64,000 nt of DNA from Roridomyces roridus (taxonomy: Eukaryota > Basidiomycota > Agaricomycetes > Agaricales > Mycenaceae): the NCBI GenBank assembly GCA_029378245.1, contig JARKIF010000040.1, positions 372,001 to 436,000 of the forward strand. Direction: 5' to 3'. Positions 12,459 through 22,800 of the stretch are shown here, one piece after another (the first letter of the stretch is position 1; each line of letters opens with the position of its first letter). Under the pieces are notes generated by a model. That model saw only the letters and a list, made by a program, of their open reading frames with translations, was not told the DNA's origin and did no database searches. A program made the position numbers and the translations under genes.

Positions 12459-12638
12459 TTAAGACTCGGAACCCGAGAGCAGGCCCTTTCCGAGGGACTT
12501 GGCCAGGCTGCCGAGGGCACCGGCGGGGAGGGAGCGGCGAGCCTCGAGCTCCCGGGCTTGGACGGCAGCTTGGGAGAGCGGAGCAGCGAGCGCGGAGGAA
12601 GCGAGGAGGAGGGAAACGACGGTGGTCTTGGCGTACAT
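12459..12638 (-). CDS. Small secreted glycine-rich peptide precursor
   Basis: A 59-residue product. The start MYAKTTVVSLLLASSALAAP is a textbook signal peptide (cleavage after ALAA or ALA). The pro-region QARELEARR ends in a dibasic site. The remaining 24 residues contain GALGSLAKSLGKGLLSG, a Gly/Leu/Lys-rich amphipathic stretch. The stop codon lies in an 8-bp perfect inverted repeat (12447-12464). A TATA-like box reads on the minus strand at 12838-12844. The motif around LGKGLL resembles the neighbouring minus-strand precursor at 10516-11287. It could be an independent gene or that gene's first exon; no donor site is obvious before the stop. Confidence 0.55.
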   Translation of the reverse strand: MYAKTTVVSLLLASSALAAPLSQAAVQARELEARRSLPAGALGSLAKSLGKGLLSGSES

Positions 12639-13517
12639 GATGATTTAAAGGAAGGGGCGGTGATGGAAGCATGAAGTGTAAAGTTGGGACTGTAAGAAGG
12701 TTGGAAAGACTGGGAGGGTGATCAGTGCCAGGTGTTTGGAAATCGATGAGAGGGAGCACTCACTACGCAGTATCTGAGTGGAGACCGAGGAAGAAGAAAA
12801 AAAAAGTGGCTGAGGAATGGCGGGATCCGGTGGAGCTCTTTATACCAGCGGGTAAAACACAATGGCGGTGTTTCCGAGTGGCCATGTGTGTCCAGTGTTT
12901 GATTGACACACGATCGGCGGTCCCGAGAAGTCGCAGCCAAGAAATAACCAATTATTTGCATGCCACGAGTGTTTCCAATCCACGAGAAGTAAAAAGGCGG
13001 TCATCAATAATGCGAAACAGTCACTTTACATACAGTCGTGATATGCGTAACGAAACGGTTTGAAGATTCGTTGATTTGACACCTACGGATCAATTTGATG
13101 GCTCCGGCGCCGTCATATTCGTGTTCTTCAGCATCGAAAACAGGAGTGTGTGAAGCTTCATAATTTCTGGGTCTTTGTGTCAGGAGACAGAGTGTTCACA
13201 ATTTTGATGTCAGATCCCATTTTGCATGTGTACCGAAAACAATGGTGCCTACGGGTGAAAAATGGTTCGACAACACCGGATGGGACTCGCAGGGGCCTGA
13301 CACAGTGGGAATGCTACCTCCCAGCACAAAAGACCCCGTCCAAACCCCGTCAATGTGCACCAACATCAGCTCTCTTTTATTGTTTCAGACCGGGCCTCAA
13401 CCAGAGCCTCAAACAAAGATGATTTTCTAGTGAACCAACCTGGGGACCTATGGTCAAGAAATTTTACGGGTAGGAAGGGGTCATCCATAGCAGTTTGTGG
13501 ATTTTTTTCACCATCAA

Positions 13518-13522
13518 AAATT
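13518..13522 (+). repeat. Target-site duplication AAATT, left
   Basis: Five bases AAATT next to the left LTR, matched exactly at 18921-18925 next to the right LTR. Five-bp duplications are usual for copia integration. Confidence 0.9.
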
Positions 13523-13778
13523 TGTTGGAAGGACAAACACGGACGCACCCTGACGTGTACTACTGACGTGGAAGTACTGACACATAGAGTATGGTTTAAA
13601 CACTCGCTGTACATACTCACATTTACCCATACTGACTTGCATATACTTGTATCGGTGTTATTCAGTGCATGTTCCCTAATTCTTACTTATGTATGGCTGT
13701 ACCTTGTTTTTGTATTTAAGTAGCTAGCTACGACGAATCTTAACTAAGTCCTTCTCCCCACATTTCCATCCTTCTTCA
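13523..13778 (+). repeat. Left LTR of copia element
   Basis: 256 bp, beginning TGTTGGAAGG and ending CCTTCTTCA (TG...CA). Identical by eye over its whole length to the right LTR. It contains a TATA-like TATTTAAG near 13717, a likely promoter core. Confidence 0.95.
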
Positions 13779-13794
13779 GGTTATGGGCCCCGAG
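13779..13794 (+). promoter_or_regulatory. Primer-binding site (half-tRNA-iMet type)
   Basis: GGTTATGGGCCCCGAG directly follows the left LTR. It resembles the complement of the anticodon-arm region of initiator tRNA-Met, the half-tRNA primer used by copia-type elements, with a one-base difference in the core. Confidence 0.7.
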
Positions 13795-13854
13795 TTCAAC
13801 TAAATCCACCAACCGAATTTATTGCACCTCGCCAACCAACCTCTGCTATCTACA

Positions 13855-16800
13855 ATGTCCACCATCGCCCCGAACTCCAAGGCCGCCGAATTCTTTGTAC
13901 GGCTCCCGAAATGCGAAGCCGACGGCGCCAACTGGGCGGTGTTCAAGAACCGCTTCCTCTACGCTGCTGCCGCCGCCGGGCTCTCTCAACACTTGGAGAG
14001 CAGCCACTTGCCGCCGATCCCGCCCACTCCGGTCACTCCTTCGTCGACCCCTGCGGACATCACTGCGTACGACAACTTCGTTCGCGTGGAGGCTGGATAT
14101 AGGTCAGGTGAGGCCATCATCAAACAAGCTATTGCCGCGACGATCCCCGACTCACTGTTTTTGCGTGTCATGGGGGAGCGGCGAGCTTCGGGCCTCTGGA
14201 CAAAGGTGGTGAACGAGTTCGAGCAGAAGTCGAGAATGGTTACTGTGGATTTGCGGCGCAGGCTCCAGGATGAGCGCTGTGCCGAGAATGGGGATGTTAG
14301 GGCTCACCTCGCAAAGTTGCAGGCACTTCGCGTCGACCTTGTTGGCATGGGCGCCGATCCCGGCGACGAAAACTTCACCGCCATTATCCTAGGGTCGTTA
14401 CCGGCATCATACGACCCATACCTCGCTGCCCTCACGGCCACATCGTCCCTCATGGGTACGACCATCTCCCCCGACACACTCATCAGCGCGCTCTCGCAGG
14501 AGCACGACCGCCGGGCTATCAAGTCGAAGTCGAAGAAGAACGACTCGGACGTCGCGTTCGCCGCGGGCGGACGTAAAGCCGGCAAGAAGACATCGAAGAA
14601 CGTCGAATGCTACAACTGCCACAAGAAGGGGCATGTTAAAGCAGAGTGCTGGGCGGCGGGCGGTGGGAAGGAAGGCCAGGGACCGAGGGGAAAGGGAAAG
14701 GGACGCGGGAGTGGGAAGGGACGCGAGGATGCAAACACCGCGACGGATATCGGCGGTGTCTGGATGGCGCAGGTCGATTCGGATGACCGCGCATGGATTG
14801 CTCGCGCCGAGCAGAACGTCTGGCTGTTCCGGACGGAACAAGACGTGTTTGGCGGCGTGGTGACGGGTGCGGGTGTGGAGTGCGATGGCGCATCTAGCCC
14901 ATGGCTCTCGGATTACGACGAAGACGAGTCTAAAGACAATTCAGTCAGCAACATGTCGGTACCGGAGTTATTGAACAACTCACCGACACCGGATCCGATC
15001 GAGACGAACATAGAGGACAACGAGAGTGACTGCGGGTCGATGCCCGAGTTGCAGACGGTGTCCGAATCAGAGGCTTGGGACATCGCTGAGTCCCCCGAAT
15101 TTTCCTGTGCACACAGCCTCACTCACGATCCCGTCGATGATGATGCAACCACAGATGCACAGACGTCGCAGACATCTGAACACGGCACCGAGATTGCCGA
15201 CTGCCTACAGACGGTCATCAACGAATGGCTCGACAACATCGAGCCCTACGATGCACCGCTTACCTCCTCGTTCAAGACAGCGATGCTCGCTAATGAGGAC
15301 GGCCCGATGGACACCATGACCGAGCTATACGACTCGGGGGCATCATCCCACATCACACCATATCGGCATCGACTCCTCAACTACATTTCGATCGCACCAC
15401 GGTCAATCACTGCCGCGGATAACGGCTCGTTCCAGGCCATTGGGATGGGCGACATGCACGTCTGGCTGCCGAATGGAAAAGGCGTCAGGACGAAGATATT
15501 GCTGCGTGGAGTGTTATATGCACCGAAAATCGGTTTAACCCTTGTCTCGATTGCGAAGATAACTGATGCGGGTTTTGCAGTCTTGTTCCGCGAGAGCTTC
15601 TGCAAGATATTCGATAAGCACCAGAAGCTTGTCGGCATCGTGGACAAGACGAAGGGAACTTACCGTGTGCAGTCTCCATTCAATTGGGAGACGGTCACTG
15701 CCGCATCCGCCATCGAAACAGTCTCGCTCGAAGACTTACACCGCCGCATGGGTCACGTAGCTCCGGACGCCGCCAAACACCTGGTCTTGGAAGGCCTGGT
15801 AACCGGCGTCAAGCTCGACCCGACATCGAAACTCCAATCGTGCGACTCGTGCGCATACGCCAAGACAACGCGGAAGCCGATCGCAAAGGAACGCAAGGCT
15901 CCGCGCTCGACAGCCTTGGGGGAGGTCATATTTTCGGATGTATGGGGGCCGTCTCCCGTCAAAACTATCAATCAGCGTGAGTACTATTCAAGCTTTACCG
16001 ACGATTTCACTCGCTGGTCCAGACTCTATCTCCAGCGGACCAAGGACGAGACTTTCGGCTCGTACCAGTCTTACAAAGCGTGGCTCTCAACCCAGTTCGG
16101 TGCCAAAATCAAGAAGCTCCACTCCGACCGGGGAGGCGAGTACTGGAGCGGGGAATTCGACGCTCACCTTGCGAAGAACGGCACCGAACGAGGCTTCACC
16201 GTGCACGACACCCCCGAACACAACGGCGTTGCCGAGCGACTGAATCGGACGCTGTTGGAGCGTGTGCGTGTGATGCTGCACGGCAATGGGTTGCCGAAGT
16301 TTCTTTGGGGCGAGGCCATCGCGCATGCCGTGTACTTGAAGAACCGGCTATCCACCAGCGCGAATGACGGGAAAACGCCATACGAGATGGTGTACGGGCG
16401 GAAACCAAGCATCGCCCGGCTCCCCGAGTTTGGAGCGCGTGTCTGGGTCCATGACGCGAAGGCGAGCAAGCTTGAGGGACGCGGAAGGGAAGGTCGATGG
16501 ATGGGATTTGACGACGTGAGCAGCGGGCATCGAATCTATTTCGAGGGGAAGCGCACTGTCGCTGTGGAGCGGAGCGTTAAATTTGACAGGAATGACGAGG
16601 TGGTACCTCTCCCAGACGATCTGCGGATTGAGGGGGAGGATTCGGATGACAATCAGCCATCGTCTGGGTTTTCAAAACCAACCACGCACCTTCCGACTCC
16701 TCCTCAGACACCTGCGGCTTCGACTCCAACTATCCCGACCCAAACGACTCCGCAAACTCCCACCAACGTGTTGCCTACGACAGGCACATTACCGGCTTCT

Positions 16801-18657
16801 CCTTCGGTTGCGAGGCTACGCCAACAGCTTGCGCTCACCGACCCACTCGGATCCGACTTCGAAGGCGATGCCGGACGCAATGAGGGTGGGACTAGCGAAG
16901 GACCGAGACGTAGCACGCGCGAGCGACGACAGGCGACCATTTTTCCGACCAGCGGCACGACATATCTCCAGCGGGCTAGGGCCGACGAGGCACCCCACGT
17001 GGCGGCGCGTGCCGAGCTTCCTGACGACTGGGAGATGGTGGATGTGCTGGAGCACCACCTTGCCGCCGCGACGTCGACTGCTGAGGCCTTAGACCCATCG
17101 TGGGAGGAAGCAAGGAACCGGTCCGATTGGCCGCATTGGGATGCGGCGATCAAAGCCAAGCTTACCTCACTCAAAGCCGCCGGCACTTGGACCGTCGTTC
17201 CACGACCTGGCGACCGCAACGTCGTTGACTGCAAATGGGTCTTGCGCATCAAGAAGAACGCGGCGGGGGAAATCGAAAAATACAAGGCACGTCTCGTTGC
17301 ACGTGGCTTTACACAGGTTCACGGTGTCGATTACTACGAGACTTTTGCCCCGACCGCCAAGATTGCCTCTATCCGTCTTGTTCTCGCCATCGCCGCACGC
17401 AACGACTGGGACATCGACATGTTCGACTTCAACAGTGCGTACCTCAACGGGGAATTGGATCCCGACGAGGAGATCTACATGGAACAGCCTCCGGGTTACG
17501 AATTCGCGGATCGGGCCGCGAATGTTCTCAAACTCGCGAAGGCGTTGTACGGGTTGAAGCAGGGTGGCAGGAAATGGTACGAGACGCTTTCTCGCTGGCT
17601 TTCAGAGCTAGGCTTTACACAGTGCGCGTCCGACCATGCCGTTTTCTATGCTCGTGACGAGCACGATCTCACCATCCTCGCCATCCATGTGGACGACTGC
17701 ACCATCACGTCCAGCTCCCCGGCGCTCCTCGTGTCGTACAAGACTCGTATTGGCGAACGTTTCAAGATGACGGATCTTGGGCCTATCAGTTGGCTCCTTG
17801 GCATCGAAATCCGGCGCGACCGCGAAGCGCGTACAATCTCGCTCTCGCAGCAGACTTACATCGAGTCTATTCTCGATCGGTTCAACTTTGCCGACTCGAA
17901 ACCCGTCGCAATGCCCTTGGACCCGAATGTCCAACTTTCCAATGAGCACCGCGCCATCAGCATAGCCGACATTGCCGCAATGAAACGTGTCCCATACCGC
18001 GAGGCCATTGGCTCGCTCATGTGGGCATCCGTTGGAACACGGCCCGACATCGCATTTGCGGTGGGCTTACTCTCGAAATTCCTCGACAACCCCGGCCCGC
18101 TCCATTGGGAGGCGACGAAGCGTGTATTTCGGTACCTCCTAGGCACGAAGACGCTTCGGCTCACGTACGGCGCGGGGAGGAAAGGGTTGGAGGGATATTC
18201 GGATGCGGACGGGATGTCCCAAGACCACAGGCGCGCTATCTCTGGTTTTGCTTTCCTTATTGACGGTGGCGCCATTTCGTGGAGTTCCAAGAAGCAGGAA
18301 ATTGCCACCCTCTCAACGACAGAGGCTGAGTACGTTGCATTGACACACGCCGCAAAGGAAGCTGTGTGGCTTCGCGCGCTCATCGGCGAGCTTTTTCGAC
18401 CGCTCGAGCGCCCCATCACCCTCCATGGCGATTCTCAAGGCTCGATTGCCCTCGCACACTCTGATATCGGCCAGTTTCACGCACGCACCAAGCACATCAA
18501 CATCCGGTATCATTTCATCCGATACGTTGTCGAAAACGGGACGATCCGACTTGTCTATTGTCCCACGGCAGACATGGTCGCCGATTGCCTGACCAAGGCA
18601 CTACCAAGCACGAAGGCCAAGCACTTCGCTGCAGCGCTCGGGCTGCGTACGGTTTGA
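13855..18657 (+). CDS. Copia Gag-Pol polyprotein
   Basis: A single uninterrupted frame of 1600 residues; the ATG at 13855 is the first one after the left LTR. Order is that of Ty1/copia: capsid-like Gag, zinc knuckle CYNCHKKGHVKAEC (C at about residue 252), protease YDSGASSH (catalytic Asp 493), integrase with D695, D758 and E794 (spacing D-62-D-35-E, motif PEHNGVAERLNRT), reverse transcriptase (DCKWVLRIKKN, YGLKQGGRKWYE, active site HVDDC at about 1279-1282) and RNase H (GYSDADGM through LTKAL). Tyr of the usual Y-V-D-D is His here. No stop or frameshift is seen, and with identical LTRs the element appears recently inserted and possibly competent. Confidence 0.95.
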   Translation: MSTIAPNSKAAEFFVRLPKCEADGANWAVFKNRFLYAAAAAGLSQHLESSHLPPIPPTPVTPSSTPADITAYDNFVRVEAGYRSGEAIIKQAIAATIPDSLFLRVMGERRASGLWTKVVNEFEQKSRMVTVDLRRRLQDERCAENGDVRAHLAKLQALRVDLVGMGADPGDENFTAIILGSLPASYDPYLAALTATSSLMGTTISPDTLISALSQEHDRRAIKSKSKKNDSDVAFAAGGRKAGKKTSKNVECYNCHKKGHVKAECWAAGGGKEGQGPRGKGKGRGSGKGREDANTATDIGGVWMAQVDSDDRAWIARAEQNVWLFRTEQDVFGGVVTGAGVECDGASSPWLSDYDEDESKDNSVSNMSVPELLNNSPTPDPIETNIEDNESDCGSMPELQTVSESEAWDIAESPEFSCAHSLTHDPVDDDATTDAQTSQTSEHGTEIADCLQTVINEWLDNIEPYDAPLTSSFKTAMLANEDGPMDTMTELYDSGASSHITPYRHRLLNYISIAPRSITAADNGSFQAIGMGDMHVWLPNGKGVRTKILLRGVLYAPKIGLTLVSIAKITDAGFAVLFRESFCKIFDKHQKLVGIVDKTKGTYRVQSPFNWETVTAASAIETVSLEDLHRRMGHVAPDAAKHLVLEGLVTGVKLDPTSKLQSCDSCAYAKTTRKPIAKERKAPRSTALGEVIFSDVWGPSPVKTINQREYYSSFTDDFTRWSRLYLQRTKDETFGSYQSYKAWLSTQFGAKIKKLHSDRGGEYWSGEFDAHLAKNGTERGFTVHDTPEHNGVAERLNRTLLERVRVMLHGNGLPKFLWGEAIAHAVYLKNRLSTSANDGKTPYEMVYGRKPSIARLPEFGARVWVHDAKASKLEGRGREGRWMGFDDVSSGHRIYFEGKRTVAVERSVKFDRNDEVVPLPDDLRIEGEDSDDNQPSSGFSKPTTHLPTPPQTPAASTPTIPTQTTPQTPTNVLPTTGTLPASPSVARLRQQLALTDPLGSDFEGDAGRNEGGTSEGPRRSTRERRQATIFPTSGTTYLQRARADEAPHVAARAELPDDWEMVDVLEHHLAAATSTAEALDPSWEEARNRSDWPHWDAAIKAKLTSLKAAGTWTVVPRPGDRNVVDCKWVLRIKKNAAGEIEKYKARLVARGFTQVHGVDYYETFAPTAKIASIRLVLAIAARNDWDIDMFDFNSAYLNGELDPDEEIYMEQPPGYEFADRAANVLKLAKALYGLKQGGRKWYETLSRWLSELGFTQCASDHAVFYARDEHDLTILAIHVDDCTITSSSPALLVSYKTRIGERFKMTDLGPISWLLGIEIRRDREARTISLSQQTYIESILDRFNFADSKPVAMPLDPNVQLSNEHRAISIADIAAMKRVPYREAIGSLMWASVGTRPDIAFAVGLLSKFLDNPGPLHWEATKRVFRYLLGTKTLRLTYGAGRKGLEGYSDADGMSQDHRRAISGFAFLIDGGAISWSSKKQEIATLSTTEAEYVALTHAAKEAVWLRALIGELFRPLERPITLHGDSQGSIALAHSDIGQFHARTKHINIRYHFIRYVVENGTIRLVYCPTADMVADCLTKALPSTKAKHFAAALGLRTV

Positions 18658-18664
18658 GGGGGAG
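18656..18664 (+). promoter_or_regulatory. Polypurine tract
   Basis: GAGGGGGAG lies immediately before the right LTR, the expected position and composition for priming of plus-strand DNA synthesis. Confidence 0.85.
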
Positions 18665-18920
18665 TGTTGGAAGGACAAACACGGACGCACCCTGACGTGT
18701 ACTACTGACGTGGAAGTACTGACACATAGAGTATGGTTTAAACACTCGCTGTACATACTCACATTTACCCATACTGACTTGCATATACTTGTATCGGTGT
18801 TATTCAGTGCATGTTCCCTAATTCTTACTTATGTATGGCTGTACCTTGTTTTTGTATTTAAGTAGCTAGCTACGACGAATCTTAACTAAGTCCTTCTCCC
18901 CACATTTCCATCCTTCTTCA
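18665..18920 (+). repeat. Right LTR of copia element
   Basis: 256 bp, same length as the left LTR and identical to it by eye. It is followed by the second AAATT target duplication at 18921-18925. Confidence 0.95.
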
Positions 18921-18983
18921 AAATTGACCGCACATCAATGATTTCGCTAGGCATGCGTTTTCGTTACGCATATCACGACTGTA

Positions 18984-19869
18984 CTTGCATGGATCGGCCC
19001 CAGTGTAGCGAGCACGTTGCCTCGAATTTGCAATGCGAACATCGCCCTGGAGACTCACGTCAGTGTTAGGAAGGTCCGATAGGTCGTCACCACGCACCAA
19101 GACGACAAATAAGTTGAAATTCAACCAGCGTTGAGAGACGAACCAAAACATGCATCAGCTGCCCAAAACCCTCGGAACACACGAGTTTGTTTCGACGGAT
19201 CAGTGCGATCACTCAGCTCTCATCTTATGTGATCCGGCGATCAAGACACTCTGCCGAATGTTTCGGATTTCGATGGACCGACTGACTCCCTCTGACTCCC
19301 GGGCTGTCTACGAAGTTGCCGCAGATTTTAAGCGCGTTGGGCAAATGTCTTAAATCTGCATCCGTCGGAGATCTCGATGGATGCACAGCAGTCAAGCACA
19401 GAGTGATAGCGAAGCCGCAGGAACACGCACCACGGATTCCGGAACAAGTGTACATATTCGACGGAAGGAAGACCGGTGGCCCCGATGTTCCTGCAGATGG
19501 ATGGAGATGGTAACTAGATGGTGGCGGTACAAGATCAAGAGGTATTTCAAACTCCGACGGCTGTTTGGCGATCATGATCACCGATTGTTTGATCCAAAGA
19601 TTGAGACTGTCGGCAGGGTCACGGATTCCAGGCGCGAACCCGATGCCGCTGATGATACTATCAAGATCGCCAAATTTTCATGGCAGCAGCCGGTCATCGC
19701 CCGGCGAGTCCGGCATATATTTCTCTCAAGGAGTTTGTCCGCAAATTGAGAGTACAAAGTCTCCGTGGGTGAGTATTAGTGAGCCATAATTGGTCTGATC
19801 GAAGCCATCAAACGCGGAACGCGGAGACCTTTAGCGTGTCTCCAGCGCTACACAGACTCGGTCACTGCC
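18984..19869. other. Intergenic, no gene recognised
   Basis: Unannotated sequence between the nested transposon and the next possible reading frame. Nothing with a family signature or splice logic was found. Confidence 0.4.
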
Positions 19870-20292
19870 ATGGCCGATCAACCAGAGTCTTCTCAGGGAT
19901 CTGCTCAACTGCCATTTCAGCTGGGCGACATGATTATTAACCTGTTCGTTGCCTTCCTCGACGTCGAGTCCATCCATCTCTTGACCACCTTCATTCCACC
20001 CCCTCCACTACCACTGTGTGGTAGTCTGTGGTGCCCTAGCATGCTCATTTTGCCGAGCAACTTTCTCTCCGTCAAACAAAACGCCCTTTCTCGAGCTGAT
20101 GGGGTCCTGAGGAGTAAAGACGGACTACCTGGGCTACCGGTGAAGCATTTTATGCCGGAACGAATGTCATCCGCTGATCATGGCGCAGCGTCCGACCGTG
20201 ACAAGGGCTGGTTCCCAGACCGCCGCCGACCCCCCGAGGCCGGGGATTCCCGGGTGAGTCAACTTGAAACTGTGGAACTTCACCACGTCTAA
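19870..20292 (+). CDS. Hypothetical protein (weak)
   Basis: Open frame of 140 codons starting MADQPESSQG. It contains a hydrophobic segment LGDMIINLFVAFLDVES, followed by proline-rich and charged sequence with no recognised domain. It might be a remnant of an F-box-like gene, given its neighbours, but the evidence is only an ATG-led frame with a reasonable start context. Its 3' end could also be interrupted by an intron. Confidence 0.25.
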   Translation: MADQPESSQGSAQLPFQLGDMIINLFVAFLDVESIHLLTTFIPPPPLPLCGSLWCPSMLILPSNFLSVKQNALSRADGVLRSKDGLPGLPVKHFMPERMSSADHGAASDRDKGWFPDRRRPPEAGDSRVSQLETVELHHV

Positions 20293-20656
20293 CCAACGCA
20301 AGCGTACTCACTTTGTCAATAAAACAGCATACGAATGAAGGCACCATCACATCCGAGTCTCCAGTATGTGTCCATGCTCCGTGTTTCGTTCCGTAAAGCA
20401 ACATCCAGTCGCAGAGCTCGCGCCCGTCCTCAACACCATCAAGTGCCGTTGCTTCAAGTACGACAACCAATATCTCGCAAATCGCACCTAGCGCACAACC
20501 TGCTGGTGGATTGAACACCGTTCCATACACCACAGTCGAGGTACCAGCCACTACAAGCCTCCCCTCCGCAAGTGCCTCGGGTCTACCGGTACCCTTGATC
20601 ACCGGCAATGGTCTATCAGCACAAAGGTATGCAAGCCAACGCGGATGGTCGACATT

Positions 20657-22154
20657 TCAACAGACCACTCCCTCGATCCTCTCATACGAAAATATTTCTC
20701 CGCTAGCATCAAACAACCGCTCCTCAATCTCTTCCTCGAAGTCTGCACCAATCGAGTGGAAACAAACTTCGGAGAGGGAAGGAAACGCGGCATTGAGTTG
20801 GCCCGGATAACACCCGAACGATTCCGCCCTTTCGGCCGCGTGGGGAAGGTCGGCACACCAGGAGCAGGTGCACCCACTGTAATCCAACCAGATGCTCAAC
20901 GAGCATAGTTCGCGCAGAACGACCGCTGCAGGGACCTCAGGACGGTAGGTGAACAAATGGAACCATGACTCGTCGAATTGGTCGAGCCGAAGTGTCAGCT
21001 CTTCGAGCAAGGGCGTGAGCTGGAGGAATGGCACCAGATCATCTGCGACCCAGCCGGAAATTTCTATGTCCAGGGTTCTGAGGGTGAAACTGGACCGATG
21101 GTAAAGACTAGGAAGAACCAGGGGCGACATTTCGTTCGTCTCGATGCAAAGGGCTACTAGGTTGGGCAGTGTCAATGCCTGGAAGAATTTCAGGAGATCA
21201 ATCCGATCGGGAGTTGCTACTGTGAGGTCGTTCAGGCGAGGCAAGCGCGCTGCATGATGGGGAATGTCGGCCTCCACGTCCTGCGCAAGATCATAAAAGT
21301 GGATGGAACAATCTTCCAGGCCCGTGCAGGCTACAAGAATGGACCTCGCTGTTTCGAGGTCGATGCATAAGTTCAAGGTCAACAATTTCAGCTGAGACCA
21401 TGAAACGGCGGACGGGCGCAGATCCAGCGGTGAGGCTGGGGACCAGAGGCAGAGCTTCCTCAAAAGAGGTGCAGTCGTGAACAAACCAAGACCGATGGGC
21501 TGGTCACACGCTCAGCTCAAAGCAGCTGAGCTGAGGGAATTTGCGCCGCTGGATCAACAAGTCGGAGACCCGATCAAGGGTGTCCAATGTCAGATTGAGA
21601 CGACATATTCGGTCTCGAAGGTGGACGACGTAGCGGAAGAAGGATTTCGAGGGTGACCCCGAGGATCTCGTGTCGAGAGACACGTCGAGAAGATTCCTCC
21701 CCGAATACTCGAGGACATGTCGGAGAGCGTTTTCTGACGGTAGATGTGCGAACTGATGCACATGGAAGGATCGCCAAAGGTTCGGATTTGAGAGGCATAC
21801 TGCGCGCCACCGAGATGAGACATGGGTAAGAAGAAGAGGCGCTTTGGTCGCATCGAAAATGCAGTAGCCTGTGGAATCGAGTGTATCGTCGCGGCAAACG
21901 AGGAATATCTCGCTCAGAATCTCGGTCGGGACGGTGCGAATGCAGGATAGGGCGCCCTTGACACTGTCTACTTGCTGCTGCTGTACGAGCCGTCGTTGCT
22001 GCAGCTCAACAAGGGTCGTTGAGACTTGGTGGATTTGCTCATCAAGTCGCGAGAGCTCGGAAAGAGAGGACGCGAGGAGCGTGCGGATTGTGTGAGCCTG
22101 GATGTCGGTGGGCGGTGCATTGCTTTTGATGATCGCTCGAATGTCGGTGATCAT
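20657..22154 (-). pseudogene. F-box protein gene with a frameshift
   Basis: The N-terminal part (22154 to about 21507) is the classic agaricomycete F-box layout: a coiled coil (SSLSELSRLDEQIHQVST) then VPTEILSEIFLVC and SSRWRAVCLSNPNLW. It stops at TGA 21504-21506. The LRR-like remainder (LGLFTTAPLLRKLCLW onward, to 20657) continues directly in the +1 frame. No intron with matching phase could be found at the junction, so a one-base indel is the simplest explanation. It is either a recent pseudogene or an assembly error; both halves are otherwise clean, which argues that decay is recent. Roughly 490 residues if the two parts are counted together. Confidence 0.6.
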
Positions 22155-22800
22155 GTCTACTCCGATTGAGTGCGATGAGTGGCGAAAGGGAGCGACGACG
22201 CACCTGGCAAGATGAGGGTGAGAGGCAAGAGGAATGCCGGCGTGATGCGATCAATTATTACTCCATAAGACCGAGCGCCGCCACGTGCACTCCTTGTCTC
22301 CTGCCACCAGCCACCATCTCCGTCGACGATCCACCCTGCAGACTCTCATTTCCCCGCCAGCGCTTTGTGCCCCAACGAACTCCAGCGGATGTCTAAGCCG
22401 CAGTGCGGACGTGAACAGGAGTTCAGCTCCGGCTACTACTACTAGCTAGGGGAACCCTATGTCGAGGGTAAGTATTCGGCCTGGCTCAGACGCAGGCGGA
22501 TCGGTTTGGGGTGAGGAGGGGAGGCGTTCGAAGAATGCGGTCGTTCAGGCAAAGTTCAGAAATCGGGAAACTGAAGTTACTGAAGTAAGTACGAGCCAAG
22601 AAAGCACATGTGGGGCTTCCGGATGCGGGCGTCCGCCGTCGATCGCTTGTTAACGCCGTTGCACATCGCGTTCAACGTTCATGTGGTCACGTTTTGGAGA
22701 GGATGGCTCGGTCGAGGCAGGAAGCAAGAGAGAGAGAGAGAACACGTGCGTTTAGAGGATTGATCCGATTGATACACATCACCACTCTCTGACTCTTACC

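Larger units (their letters stand above)
13523..18920 (+). mobile_element. Complete Ty1/copia LTR retrotransposon
   Basis: A 5398-bp element with paired 256-bp LTRs, primer-binding site, one open Gag-Pol frame, polypurine tract and exact 5-bp target duplications. It sits inside the older inverted-repeat element at 13031-18983. No disabling mutation was found by eye. Confidence 0.95.
13031..18983. mobile_element. TA-flanked terminal-inverted-repeat element, split by a copia insertion
   Basis: A perfect 25-bp inverted repeat lies at 13031-13055 and 18959-18983. Each arm starts TACAGTCGTGATATGCG on its own outer side. Reading the outer TA as a target duplication, the repeat begins CAGT, as in Tc1/mariner-type elements. 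Removing the copia element and one copy of its target duplication leaves about 550 bp with no recognisable transposase, so this looks like a non-autonomous MITE that later received the retrotransposon. Confidence 0.65.

Noticed and set aside
13822..13854. Earlier start of the copia frame at a TTG codon
   Set aside because: The first ATG is at 13855 and the upstream codons overlap the leader.
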